DNA of 64,000 nt, taken from positions 1 through 64,000 of the forward strand of contig NZ_VEIO01000011.1 of NCBI RefSeq assembly GCF_007680605.1, in the 5' to 3' direction. How positions within the stretch are numbered: position 1 is the stretch's first letter; every line of letters begins with the position of its first letter. A program made the position numbers and the translations under genes. Origin of the DNA: Paenibacillus xylanexedens (GTDB taxonomy: Bacteria > Bacillota > Bacilli > Paenibacillales > Paenibacillaceae). Shown piece by piece: positions 34,582 through 43,194 of this stretch. The notes beneath the pieces are model-generated. The model made no database searches. It saw only the letters and a program-made list of their open reading frames with translations, and had not been told where the DNA came from.

Positions 34582-34738
34582 GTGAATCTCCCTATGAACG
34601 CACAGTTGTAGCAATGCGTAAGAGGTTTTTTTATAAAGGCACAGAGGTGGCGGGGAGTTTGCAACCCTCGCAACCCCCATACCCCCTAACCCCTAAATCT
34701 AACCCTTTAGATTTCAGTGTTTTGTCCCCCTCACGGCG
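34582..34738. other. Gene-free stretch with a C-rich segment
   Basis: A region with an unusual run at about 34669-34712 of CCCATACCCCCTAACCCC type. A small hairpin AAATCTAA-CCCT-TTAGATTT lies at about 34695-34716 and could be a weak terminator. The repeat element copy C starts right after it. Confidence 0.4.
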
Positions 34739-34933
34739 CTAACGATCACGACAGACCTTATTTGGCTGATTTTGCCGAGTCATCAATTCTAACGATCACC
34801 AGGAACGCTATTTGGCTGGATTTCATCTGAAACTGGGTAAAGTCGAGGGGATTTACTTAAATAGCGTCTCTACGGATCGTTAGAATTTCACAAAGCCTAT
34901 TTGGCGCCCAATAAGGCTTCTCATGATCGTTAG
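34739..34933. repeat. 195-bp palindromic element, copy C
   Basis: Forward nonamers CTAACGATC start at 34739 and 34789; inverted copies GATCGTTAG end at 34883 and 34933. The geometry is 50-95-50, as in copies B and D. The left arm core is CAGACCTTATTTGGC and the right arm core, read inverted, is GAGAAGCCTTATT. These arms match copy D in the opposite orientation. Confidence 0.92.
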
Positions 34934-35196
34934 AGTCGTTAGCATTTTGGCTACCGGTCTCATTGACGTTGATTTCTTAACTTCAGAATCTTTCCTGCGA
35001 CGCATACAATTTTGCTTTGTTCGCCAGCGGGGACTTTCACCTGAAAGTTACACTCTAGAGCATTGATTTGAGTAATTTTTAGCGGAGCATTTTGTGATAC
35101 TTCTTCATCGTTGTAGTGGAGAGACATCTAATGAGATAAAGAAAAGACGATTCACCCATAACCTGTATGCTCACTATACTTGGAGGAGGGCTCGCA
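34934..35196. other. Gene-free stretch before the unknown gene pair
   Basis: About 260 bases with no convincing gene or hairpin. A possible ATG at 35167 is in frame with the next gene but has no ribosome binding site. Confidence 0.4.
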
Positions 35197-35604
35197 TTGA
35201 TTTTGTTAGCTAGAGAGCTTGCTGGAAGAATGAGAGCGTTGATCGCTATCGAAAGTGAGATCGCAGACACAACACATAGACAAGAGGATGAACAGGCCAT
35301 ACTGGAGTTGGAAAAGAAAAGGTCCACACAGATCCGAAGCTTCACACGTGATGAATTATTGGTCATCCAAACGGTTATGAATATCGGCCGATGCGAAAGA
35401 GGTTATCGTTATTATGCCAACTCAGAGAATCCAAATTATTATGAGATCATTCACCTGCCTATTGAGTTGAACGAGTATGAGTTGATGCAGAAGCATTCAT
35501 ATTTTCTGGTACATAAAACCGAACAAGAGCTTGCAGATAGAATTGAGCATTATACGGCTGTTTCTGAACAACTGAAGGAAGGCCTGGCTATTTTGAAACT
35601 CTAG
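35197..35604 (+). CDS. Hypothetical protein (135 aa)
   Basis: A mostly helical, charged protein, starting with an amphipathic or coiled segment (RMRALIAIESEIADTTHRQEDEQAILELEKKR) and followed by a Tyr/Asn-rich part (YRYYANSENPNYYEIIHLP). Unrecognised family. The frame is open to ATG at 35167, which would add a hydrophobic N-terminus. TTG at 35197 is chosen because GGAGGAGGG lies 6 bases before it. It is followed after only 12 bp by a second unknown gene, forming a small operon. Confidence 0.65.
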   Translation: MILLARELAGRMRALIAIESEIADTTHRQEDEQAILELEKKRSTQIRSFTRDELLVIQTVMNIGRCERGYRYYANSENPNYYEIIHLPIELNEYELMQKHSYFLVHKTEQELADRIEHYTAVSEQLKEGLAILKL

Positions 35605-35616
35605 GAGGCAGATCGG

Positions 35617-35931
35617 ATGATTATGAAAATTTCGTACTACACCCCTGACGGTTTCTATTATTATGTCCCTGACCAGCATGCAGAGCAGATCGAAGCGTGG
35701 AGAAATGAATTTTCTGATTTTCTGCAACGCATTGAAGGTAAACATCCGTTCACTCAATATATGGAATATATTAATTTCGATGATGAACTGGAATATGGGG
35801 TGTTTATTCGCAGTTACGGCGGGGATGACTTTATGGATTGGATCAACGTCGAAAAGTTGAAAAGCAGGGGAATCTATCGTATACCTGAACCGCTGGATGA
35901 TTCAGAGGTGGGAATCAGGATCGATTTTTAA
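35617..35931 (+). CDS. Hypothetical protein (104 aa)
   Basis: A soluble protein rich in Tyr, Phe, Asp and Glu (MIMKISYYTPDGFYYYVPDQHAEQ ... RIPEPLDDSEVGIRIDF). AGGAGGC lies 9 bases before ATG. The acidic, aromatic composition and tandem pairing with the upstream gene are reminiscent of immunity-type proteins, but there is no toxin motif in the neighbour and I do not assign a function. The unit ends before the acnA terminator. Confidence 0.65.
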   Translation: MIMKISYYTPDGFYYYVPDQHAEQIEAWRNEFSDFLQRIEGKHPFTQYMEYINFDDELEYGVFIRSYGGDDFMDWINVEKLKSRGIYRIPEPLDDSEVGIRIDF

Positions 35932-36042
35932 TCAGAGTGCAACAGCAAAGTATTTACAGCAAAGTAAAAATGACTAAAGCAAAGCAAAAAGGACTAACGC
36001 AAAGCAACATTAAACCCGAGTCCCGCCTCAATACTCCGAATT

Positions 36043-36098
36043 AAAAAGCCCCGCTTCATTGTGCATGCTACGCACATGAAGCGGGGCTTCGTTATTTC
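36043..36098. terminator. Bidirectional terminator between the unknown pair and acnA
   Basis: The arms AAGCCCCGCTTCAT and ATGAAGCGGGGCTT enclose a short loop region. T/A-rich on both sides, so it can serve acnA (minus strand) and the plus-strand pair. Confidence 0.9.
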
Positions 36099-36125
36099 AT
36101 TTTATCCCATGAAAGATAAAGGGGA

Positions 36126-38840
36126 TTAAGCTTTTTTCATCATCTGACGCAGTACCGTTTGCAGGATACCGCCGTTGTGGTAGTAATCCACATCAACCAT
36201 GCTGTCCAAACGAGCGATAACAGGGAAGTCGAATTGTGTACCGTCTTCACGTGTCACGGTTACTTTCAATTCTTGACCTGGTTTTACATCGTTGCTCAGA
36301 CCTGTGATGTCAAACGTCTCACGTCCGTTCAGGCCGAGGCTGGACCAGCCGTGACCTTCCTGGAATTGCAATGGCATAACGCCCATACCTACCAAGTTAC
36401 TGCGGTGGATACGCTCGAAACTTTCCGCGATAACCGCCTTGACGCCGAGCAAGAACGTACCTTTGGCTGCCCAGTCACGGGAGCTTCCTGTACCATACTC
36501 TTTACCTGCGATAACGATCAGGTTCTGTCCTTCAGCCTGATACTTCATGGAAGCATCGTAGATGGACATTTCTTCGTCTGTTGGCAAGTATTTCGTAATA
36601 CCACCCTCAGTACCTGGAGCTACCTGGTTACGAATACGGATGTTGGCGAATGTACCACGCATCATGACTTCATGGTTACCACGGCGTGAACCGTAGGAGT
36701 TGAAGTCTTTGCGCTCTACGCCATGCTCTTTCAGATACAATCCAGCTGGACTGGACGGTGCAATGTTACCTGCTGGTGAGATATGGTCCGTTGTTACGGA
36801 GTCACCCAGCAATGCCATTACACGTGCAGCGCGGATATCGGAGATATCGTTCAGCTTGTCACCAAGCTCTTGGAAGAATGGCGGGTTCTGGATGTAAGTG
36901 GAGTTCGGGTCCCACTCGTACAGTTCGCCTTCCGGTACAGCAATTTGGTTCCAACGCTCATTGGCAGTAAATACGTTCTCGTACTTGTTGCGGAACATCT
37001 GTGCATTCAGGGAGCTTGCAATCGCATCCTTGATCTCTTCGGAGCTAGGCCAGATGTCTTTCAGGAATACAGGTTGATTATTTTGGTCGTGACCGATTGG
37101 ATCGGTTTCGAAGTCAATATCAACTGTACCTGCCAGTGCGTAAGCAACGACTAGCGGTGGAGAAGCCAGGTAGTTTGCTTTTACTTGTGCGTGTACACGG
37201 CCTTCGAAGTTACGGTTACCGGACAATACGGCAGCTACAGTCATATCGTTGGCAGCAATCGCTTCACTCACTTCATCTGGCAGTGGACCGGAGTTACCGA
37301 TACATGTTGCACAGCCGTAACCGGCAACGTTGAATCCAAGTTGGTCGAGATAAGGGATCAGACCTGCTTTTTCCAGATACTCGGTAACGACGAGGGAACC
37401 TGGAGTCAAGCTGCTTTTCACATATCCTGGTTTAGTCAGACCGAGTTCAACCGCTTTTTTCGCGAGCAAACCAGCACCGACCATAACGCTAGGGTTAGAT
37501 GTATTCGTACAGCTTGTGATCGCCGCGATGACTACAGCTCCAGCTTTCATCTCAGTTGTGGAACCGTCAGGGTGCTTCACAGGCACTTTTTGTTCAATCT
37601 TCTCATCGCTCAGTCCATATCCGCCTTTGTCGACAGGCGTACGGATGATGCTGTTGAAGCTTTCTTTCATTTGAGTCAGCTCGATACGGTCTTGTGGACG
37701 TTTTGGTCCTGCAAGGCTCGGTACAACGGAGCCGAGATCCAGTTCGATTACATCCGTGAACTCCGGATCAACGGTGCTGGAAGTACGGAACATGCCTTGA
37801 GCTTTGTAGTATGCTTCAACCAGTTCTACTTGCTCGTCGGAACGTCCAGTGCTACGCAGGTAGTTCAGTGTTTCGCTGTCTACCGGGAAGAAACCGATTG
37901 TTGCGCCGTATTCCGGTGCCATGTTGGCTACTGTTGCACGGTCAGCAAGACCGATGTTGGCAAGGCCTGGTCCGTAGAACTCAACGAATTTGCCGACAAC
38001 GCCTTTTTTACGAAGCATTTGAGTAACGGTGAGCGCGAGGTCAGTTGCTGTTGCGCCTTCGCTCAGGCTACCTGTCAATTTGAAACCGATAACGTCTGGC
38101 GTTACAAAATAAAGCGGTTGGCCCAGCATCCCTGCTTCGGCCTCGATACCACCTACACCCCAGCCGACAACGCCGAGACCGTTGATCATAGTGGTGTGAG
38201 AGTCTGTACCTACGAGGGAATCCGGGAATACAACCGTTTCGCCATCAACCGTTTTGGTTGCAGCCACGGAAGCAAGGTACTCCAGGTTAACCTGGTGAAC
38301 GATCCCTGTGGATGGCGGAACAGCACGGAAGTTATTGAATGCCGTTTGTGCCCAACGGAGGAAGCGGTAACGCTCTTCGTTACGCTCGAATTCAACTTTG
38401 ATGTTGTAATCAAGTGCATCACTGGTTCCGAAAGCATCAACCATAACGGAGTGGTCAATAACCAGATCAACGGGAACGAGCGGATTGATCTGTTTTGGAT
38501 CGCCGCCTGCTTTTTTCACGGTGTCACGCATTGCTGCAAGGTCAACAACAACCGGTACACCCGTGAAATCCTGCAATACGATCCGCGCGGGGATAAACGG
38601 GATTTCCTTATTATTATCACGGCCTTCTGCCCAGCCGGTCAGTTGTTTAACGTGTTCTTCGGTAATCGCACGTCCGTCGAATTGACGAATTGCTGCTTCA
38701 AGCAGCACTTTAATCGAGAAGGGAAGCTTGGAAAGGTCGCCGTGGCCGCCTTCCTGAAGAGCATCGAGACTGTAGTAGCGGTAAGACTTGCCTCCAACCT
38801 CAAGCGTACGAGCGGCGGAGAAATGGTTCTTGGCTGACAT
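36126..38840 (-). CDS. acnA: Aconitate hydratase
   Basis: A 904-residue citrate-cycle enzyme of the AcnA/IRP1 type. The [4Fe-4S] cysteines are seen in SCTNTSNPSVM and YGCATCIGNSGPLPDEV. Other signatures are VGTDSHTTMINGLGVVGWGVGG, GDSVTTDHISPAG, SYGSRRGNHEVMMRG and the swivel GSSRDWAAKG. The ATG has AAGGAGG 8 bases upstream. A promoter at 38981-39009 and a bidirectional terminator make it monocistronic. A 550-codon open frame on the plus strand (37185-38837) is an antisense shadow. Confidence 0.98.
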   Translation of the reverse strand: MSAKNHFSAARTLEVGGKSYRYYSLDALQEGGHGDLSKLPFSIKVLLEAAIRQFDGRAITEEHVKQLTGWAEGRDNNKEIPFIPARIVLQDFTGVPVVVDLAAMRDTVKKAGGDPKQINPLVPVDLVIDHSVMVDAFGTSDALDYNIKVEFERNEERYRFLRWAQTAFNNFRAVPPSTGIVHQVNLEYLASVAATKTVDGETVVFPDSLVGTDSHTTMINGLGVVGWGVGGIEAEAGMLGQPLYFVTPDVIGFKLTGSLSEGATATDLALTVTQMLRKKGVVGKFVEFYGPGLANIGLADRATVANMAPEYGATIGFFPVDSETLNYLRSTGRSDEQVELVEAYYKAQGMFRTSSTVDPEFTDVIELDLGSVVPSLAGPKRPQDRIELTQMKESFNSIIRTPVDKGGYGLSDEKIEQKVPVKHPDGSTTEMKAGAVVIAAITSCTNTSNPSVMVGAGLLAKKAVELGLTKPGYVKSSLTPGSLVVTEYLEKAGLIPYLDQLGFNVAGYGCATCIGNSGPLPDEVSEAIAANDMTVAAVLSGNRNFEGRVHAQVKANYLASPPLVVAYALAGTVDIDFETDPIGHDQNNQPVFLKDIWPSSEEIKDAIASSLNAQMFRNKYENVFTANERWNQIAVPEGELYEWDPNSTYIQNPPFFQELGDKLNDISDIRAARVMALLGDSVTTDHISPAGNIAPSSPAGLYLKEHGVERKDFNSYGSRRGNHEVMMRGTFANIRIRNQVAPGTEGGITKYLPTDEEMSIYDASMKYQAEGQNLIVIAGKEYGTGSSRDWAAKGTFLLGVKAVIAESFERIHRSNLVGMGVMPLQFQEGHGWSSLGLNGRETFDITGLSNDVKPGQELKVTVTREDGTQFDFPVIARLDSMVDVDYYHNGGILQTVLRQMMKKA

Positions 38841-38980
38841 ACATGTACCTCCTTAAAATGTGTCGGTGAGATGAAGAAAACGTTCATTTCTAAATGAAGA
38901 ACAGGCCTTCACCGTTCCGTGTTCTTGTTCAATGGTTTCATCAGGTGAAACATAATTTCATAATCATAACTTTAGTTCTA

Positions 38981-39009
38981 AGTATACCGTTTTCACATCC
39001 GTACGTAAA
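38981..39009 (-). promoter_or_regulatory. Sigma-A-type promoter of acnA
   Basis: On the minus strand TTTACG (39004-39009) and TATACT (38981-38986) are separated by 17 bp. Between the promoter and the start codon lies ATAATTTCATAAT (near 38952), which recalls the ATAA-type boxes of CcpC, but its spacing is not that of the Bacillus site. Confidence 0.6.
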
Positions 39010-39177
39010 GGGCTTTTTGCCTGTGCAAGCAAGCGTTTGAAAGGATGAAGGCGTTTTCTATATTCTGGTGTGAACGTGGATGATTTTGAGCTTTTCAGGT
39101 CATAGAATTAGGTGCGTTATTTCAACTGTGTACATACAAACTAGGTTCTCTTCATATGAATAGTAGGAGTTTATCTC

Positions 39178-40218
39178 GTGATGATCCAGACAGAACTCAT
39201 GCCAAAGGGGGACACAAGCTTGGAACGCGAATGGAAGAGTGCCTTATATACGTACGTCAACCAGTACAATCGCTGTGAGATTGATTACCGTCCACAGACG
39301 AGCGAACGGATCGTAACCGATCCCGAATTTGTGGTGGAACGGGGAGAGCGTATGGCAAGGCTGGATGAATGGTATCGCAAACGGCGCGCCGTACCTCTTC
39401 GCAGCGAGACCAGCGCCAAGCTTGTGCGTACACTCATTGATGGTTCTGAAGAAGCGGTGGTGGAAGTGCAACTGTACAGCAGGCTGTTCTATGAGAAGAG
39501 CGGCATCACCCACCGGGAGGATCGGATCGAACGTGAGCGATTAACCTTTTTGCGCGATAATGGGCATTGGAGTATAGCGCGTGTGGAACGAGAAGTGCCG
39601 GAGCGCCGTCCAGCGGGGGAAGGGCGTCCGTATCAACAAGCCGATTTTGTACAGGCGGTGAATCGGCCGCTTCTGAATCGGGAAGTATTGGGTCAAGGCA
39701 GAAGTGCCAAAAGACATATATATCGCCGGGATCTGGCTGTTGCCTACGCAGATCGATGGTGGAATGCGGGCAATCCGGCATATGAAGAATTCGATGTGGA
39801 CTGCACGAATTATGTGTCCCAGTGTCTCTTTGCAGGGGAAGCACCCATCCACTATACTGGTAGAAGAGAAGCGGGCTGGTGGTATAAAGGGTATGTGAAC
39901 GGCGCGGAAATGTGGAGTTACAGCTGGGCCGTATCCAACAGTCTGGCAAGATATCTGTCGGGCAGCAGCTGGGGGCTGACGGCCACCGAGGTGGATCGTC
40001 CTGAGCAACTGATGCTTGGTGACGTCATTTTCTACGATTGGGACGGCGACGGAAGATTCCAGCACAGCACGGTGGTTACCGCTTTTGATGCGGGGGGCAT
40101 GCCGCTGGTGAACGCACATACGGTGAGCAGTCGCCATCGTTACTGGGATTACCGGGATTCCTATGCCTGGACGGAGCGGACGGTATACCGGCTTTTTCAT
40201 ATCGCGGACGAATTTTAA
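39178..40218 (+). CDS. Amidase-domain protein (Amidase_6-like)
   Basis: A 346-residue protein. Residues of about 1-165 form a variable alpha/beta region. Residues of about 180-340 form the amidase-like domain: YRRDLAVAYADRWWNAGNPAYEEFDVDCTNYVSQCLFAG with a putative catalytic Cys near residue 206, GDVIFYDWDGDGRFQHSTVV with the His near 295, and NAHTVSSRHRYWDYR. The fold is of the NlpC/CHAP type. No signal peptide is visible, which suggests either cytosolic or spore-related use. GTG at 39178 and ATG at 39181 are both possible after AGGAG. Confidence 0.85.
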   Translation: MMIQTELMPKGDTSLEREWKSALYTYVNQYNRCEIDYRPQTSERIVTDPEFVVERGERMARLDEWYRKRRAVPLRSETSAKLVRTLIDGSEEAVVEVQLYSRLFYEKSGITHREDRIERERLTFLRDNGHWSIARVEREVPERRPAGEGRPYQQADFVQAVNRPLLNREVLGQGRSAKRHIYRRDLAVAYADRWWNAGNPAYEEFDVDCTNYVSQCLFAGEAPIHYTGRREAGWWYKGYVNGAEMWSYSWAVSNSLARYLSGSSWGLTATEVDRPEQLMLGDVIFYDWDGDGRFQHSTVVTAFDAGGMPLVNAHTVSSRHRYWDYRDSYAWTERTVYRLFHIADEF

Positions 40219-40356
40219 CAGGGAAAGATTTGCGAGATTCGGTGACGCAGACAGCCCGTTCCGTGTAAAATAAGAACAGAGACCGGAAGCAGCAGGGCAA
40301 TCGCCTGTAACGGCTGCGCAGATAGCACCACGTACAGATATAATCGGAGGTTACGC

Positions 40357-41457
40357 ATGAGTATGGATAAATTAAAAGTAGGCGTCGTATACGGCGGGAA
40401 ATCGGGCGAGCACGAGGTATCGCTGCAAACGGCGTTTGCTGTAACAAATGCATTTGATTACGAAAAATATGAATTGGTTCCTTTTTATATCTCCAAGCAG
40501 GGGACGTGGAAAAAAGGAACAGTGATGCATGCACCTTTTGCACGCATTGAAGATCTGAAACTGGAACACTCCGCAGGCGGCACACAGGACGCGCTGAACG
40601 CATTATTTGCACGTTTGTACGGTGGCGCGGAAGCACTGGACATTATGTTCCCGTTGCTTCACGGCACGTTCGGCGAAGATGGCACCATCCAGGGGATGTT
40701 CGAGATGGCGGATATGCCGTATGTGGGCGCGGGTGTGCTGGCTTCGGCAGGCGGCATGGACAAAGTCGTAATGAAAAAACTGTTTGCCCAAGCCGGGATT
40801 GACCAGTGTGCTTTCACGTATTTTAATGCAACACAATGGAAACAGACGGAACACGAAATGATCGTACAGGTTGAAGATCAGCTGGGTTATCCTTGCTTCA
40901 TCAAACCGGCCAACCTTGGTTCCAGTGTGGGTATTTCCAAAGCGCGTAACCGCGATGAACTGAAAACAGCGATTGAGTTTGCACTCCGGTATGATACCAA
41001 AGTAGTCATTGAGGAATTTGTGGAAGCACGCGAGGTCGAGGTTAGTGTTCTCGGCAATGATGAACCGATGGCATCTGTTCCGGGCGAGATCGTATCCTCT
41101 GGTGAATATTACGATTATGCAGCCAAATACATCGACGGTCAGTCCCAGATGCTGATTCCTGCACCGCTCGACCCTGAGGCGGCAGACCGCATCCGTGAAG
41201 CGGCTTTGCAGGCGTTCCGTGCCATAGAAGGCAACGGCATCTCCCGCGCAGATTTCTTCATTCGCAAATCGGATGGAGCACTGCTGATTAACGAAGTGAA
41301 CACCATGCCTGGCTTCACTCCGTACAGCATGTACCCGCTCTTGTGGCGCGAGACAGGCGTGTCGTATGCGGAATTGCTGGATCGCATGATCGAACTGGGA
41401 CTGGAGCGGTATAACCGCAAACAGGCACTGAATTACGAAAACGGCGTTCAGGCATAG
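40357..41457 (+). CDS. ddl: D-alanine-D-alanine ligase
   Basis: A 366-residue ATP-grasp enzyme making D-Ala-D-Ala for peptidoglycan. The N-terminus has KVGVVYGGKSGEHEVSLQTA, the central part has LHGTFGEDGTIQGMFEMADMPYVGAGVLAS and IKPANLGSSVGISKA, and the C-terminus has RADFFIRKSDGALLINEVNTMPGFTPYSMYPLL. The YSMY motif near the C-terminus and the position of the omega loop fit a normal D-Ala ligase, not a D-Ala-D-lactate ligase of VanA type. Located 6 kb from the vanRSYZ-like cassette but separately transcribed. Confidence 0.96.
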   Translation: MSMDKLKVGVVYGGKSGEHEVSLQTAFAVTNAFDYEKYELVPFYISKQGTWKKGTVMHAPFARIEDLKLEHSAGGTQDALNALFARLYGGAEALDIMFPLLHGTFGEDGTIQGMFEMADMPYVGAGVLASAGGMDKVVMKKLFAQAGIDQCAFTYFNATQWKQTEHEMIVQVEDQLGYPCFIKPANLGSSVGISKARNRDELKTAIEFALRYDTKVVIEEFVEAREVEVSVLGNDEPMASVPGEIVSSGEYYDYAAKYIDGQSQMLIPAPLDPEAADRIREAALQAFRAIEGNGISRADFFIRKSDGALLINEVNTMPGFTPYSMYPLLWRETGVSYAELLDRMIELGLERYNRKQALNYENGVQA

Positions 41458-41516
41458 CCTGGACGATCCGCTATCCAAGCTAGATTTCCACTATCAGGAG
41501 ATTGGGAGGAATGTGC

Positions 41517-41840
41517 ATGGGATTTCAGACAGAATTTAATTCCGTATGTAAATTCAAAAGCGAGCAAGAGTTATTTGAACTGCTGGAATACGGCCGCGGC
41601 AAAATGGTCAAACAAGGCTTCCGGGTATTTCCTACCGGGCAAAAGGTCATTGCTTACACGCCGGACAATGTAGCGGTGGCTATTGTGAAAATTGTGGCTT
41701 CCATTGCGGAGATCAATTTTCAGAACCAGGAAGTGACGGAAGTAGAGATGCAGCTCATTCGCAAGTTGACCGAGGAAGAATCACGGGTCCAGACGGCGCT
41801 TGCCGATGAGATGTTCTTCGGGGAACAGGCTCAGGAGTAG
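41517..41840 (+). CDS. Conserved small hypothetical protein (107 aa)
   Basis: A soluble protein starting MGFQTEFNSVCKFKSEQELFELLEYGRGKMVKQGFRVFP, with a beta-rich middle (KVIAYTPDNVAVAIVKIVAS) and helical acidic end. Function unknown. ATG at 41517 lies 6 bases after GGGAGGA. It follows ddl by 60 bp and may be cotranscribed. Confidence 0.75.
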   Translation: MGFQTEFNSVCKFKSEQELFELLEYGRGKMVKQGFRVFPTGQKVIAYTPDNVAVAIVKIVASIAEINFQNQEVTEVEMQLIRKLTEEESRVQTALADEMFFGEQAQE

Positions 41841-42092
41841 TCTGATCACAGGACGCACTGAACAGTGCTGTCAATAGAGTGGCTCTCTCCAGAGAACTAA
41901 CGGAGATACTGCTGAATATAGCTGACTACTCTCTCGGACGAACCTCTAGGCAAAGGACTTGGATGGTTTTACATTCATGCGATTACGCTCCCCTGTTTAG
42001 GGTAAAGCTTGGTTATATACCATGTCGGCTTAGCTTCGCGGCTGTCTTCAGTCGTGCAAGTCTGTCCGTCCTAAACAGAGAGGAAGAAATTC

Positions 42093-43094
42093 ATGCTTGT
42101 ACGTTTCGGTTACGTGGCAATGTCGGTGCTGGTGGAGAATGCTTCGCCTTCCAAGACCATGACAATGGCCAGTTTTAATAAAATCGGAGACAGGGAAGCG
42201 GCGATTCGCAAGCTGGAACGCATTGCAGCCGAGAACCTGCATAATACCTTACGTTTGCTCCGGCACAACAAAGGAAGCCATATTCATGTATATCGCTTTT
42301 CTTCGAAATTAATTCCACTGGCTACCCATGAAGATTTGAGTGATTGGGACCCGTTTCCGGCACTGAAACCGGATTTCGAAGCGATTGGTGACTTCGTGAA
42401 GGAAAATCAGATGCGTGTATCCTTTCATCCGGATCATTTTACCGTACTGAGTACTCCTCGCGAAGAGGTGCTGCGCAACTCGATGAAGGATCTTCGTCAT
42501 CATGTTCGTATGCTGGATGCGATGGGGCTTAACGCCACGGCCAAGAACAATATTCATATTGGTGGTGCATACGGGGACAAGCCATCCGCCGCACGGCGTT
42601 TTGAAGAAAATTTCTTGAAGCTGGACAGGGATATCCAGGAGAGACTGACGCTTGAAAATGATGATAAAACGTTCAATTCACCTGAGACACTCGCGGTATG
42701 TCAGAACATTGGGTTACCGATGGTACTGGATATTCATCACCAGTGGGTAAACAACGAAGGCGAGCAGCCATGGGAACTGTGGCCGGATATTCTAAAAACC
42801 TGGCAGTCACCGCTAGCACAGGCCGATGCACCGCCAGACCGACCGTTAGTTCCGAAAATTCATGTGTCCAGCCCGAAGAGCGAGAAGGACCCTCGCGGAC
42901 ATGCGGACGGGGTGGAAGTCGAGCCGCTACTTGATTTTCTGCGTCATATCGCGGCGGATACACCTGCCCTTGATGTCATGATCGAGGCCAAACGCAAGGA
43001 TGAAGCCTTGGTGCAGCTGATGCAGAAACTGGCCTTTTATCAGGATGAAGGTGTTGAATGGGTGGACGAGTCCACGGTACGAATACATCCCTGA
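42093..43094 (+). CDS. uvsE: UV DNA damage endonuclease
   Basis: A 333-residue TIM-barrel endonuclease that nicks 5' of UV photoproducts. The start MLVRFGYVAMS, the metal-binding pattern YRFSSKLIPLATH, VSFHPDHFTVLST, NIHIGGAYGDK, LTLENDD, VLDIHHQW, KIHVSSPK and DVMIEAKRKD are all UvsE signatures. The ATG has GAGGAAG upstream. About 250 gene-free bases lie before it. Confidence 0.96.
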   Translation: MLVRFGYVAMSVLVENASPSKTMTMASFNKIGDREAAIRKLERIAAENLHNTLRLLRHNKGSHIHVYRFSSKLIPLATHEDLSDWDPFPALKPDFEAIGDFVKENQMRVSFHPDHFTVLSTPREEVLRNSMKDLRHHVRMLDAMGLNATAKNNIHIGGAYGDKPSAARRFEENFLKLDRDIQERLTLENDDKTFNSPETLAVCQNIGLPMVLDIHHQWVNNEGEQPWELWPDILKTWQSPLAQADAPPDRPLVPKIHVSSPKSEKDPRGHADGVEVEPLLDFLRHIAADTPALDVMIEAKRKDEALVQLMQKLAFYQDEGVEWVDESTVRIHP

Positions 43095-43194
43095 GGTCAA
43101 AAGAGGCTTGGACAGCAAGAAACTTTACGAATGCTCAGACGTATACTTCTAACAAGTATTTTTAACTTTTTCGTAGATTGATATAGAAAGTAGA

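Noticed and set aside
34669..34712. Telomere-like CCCTAACCCC tract
   Set aside because: The run is short and not a regular repeat. It is probably part of degenerate intergenic sequence.
37185..38837. Open frame of 550 codons on the plus strand opposite acnA
   Set aside because: It mirrors the acnA codons, is Cys/Phe-rich and without domain motifs, and has no ribosome binding site. It is an antisense shadow of a strongly biased gene.
38940..38980. CcpC operator before acnA
   Set aside because: ATAA-type boxes are present but lie downstream of the promoter and do not keep the ATAA-N7-TTAT spacing of the known site.
41879..42178. Plus-strand frame of 99 codons before uvsE
   Set aside because: It overlaps the uvsE start in another frame and has no ribosome binding site or recognisable motif.
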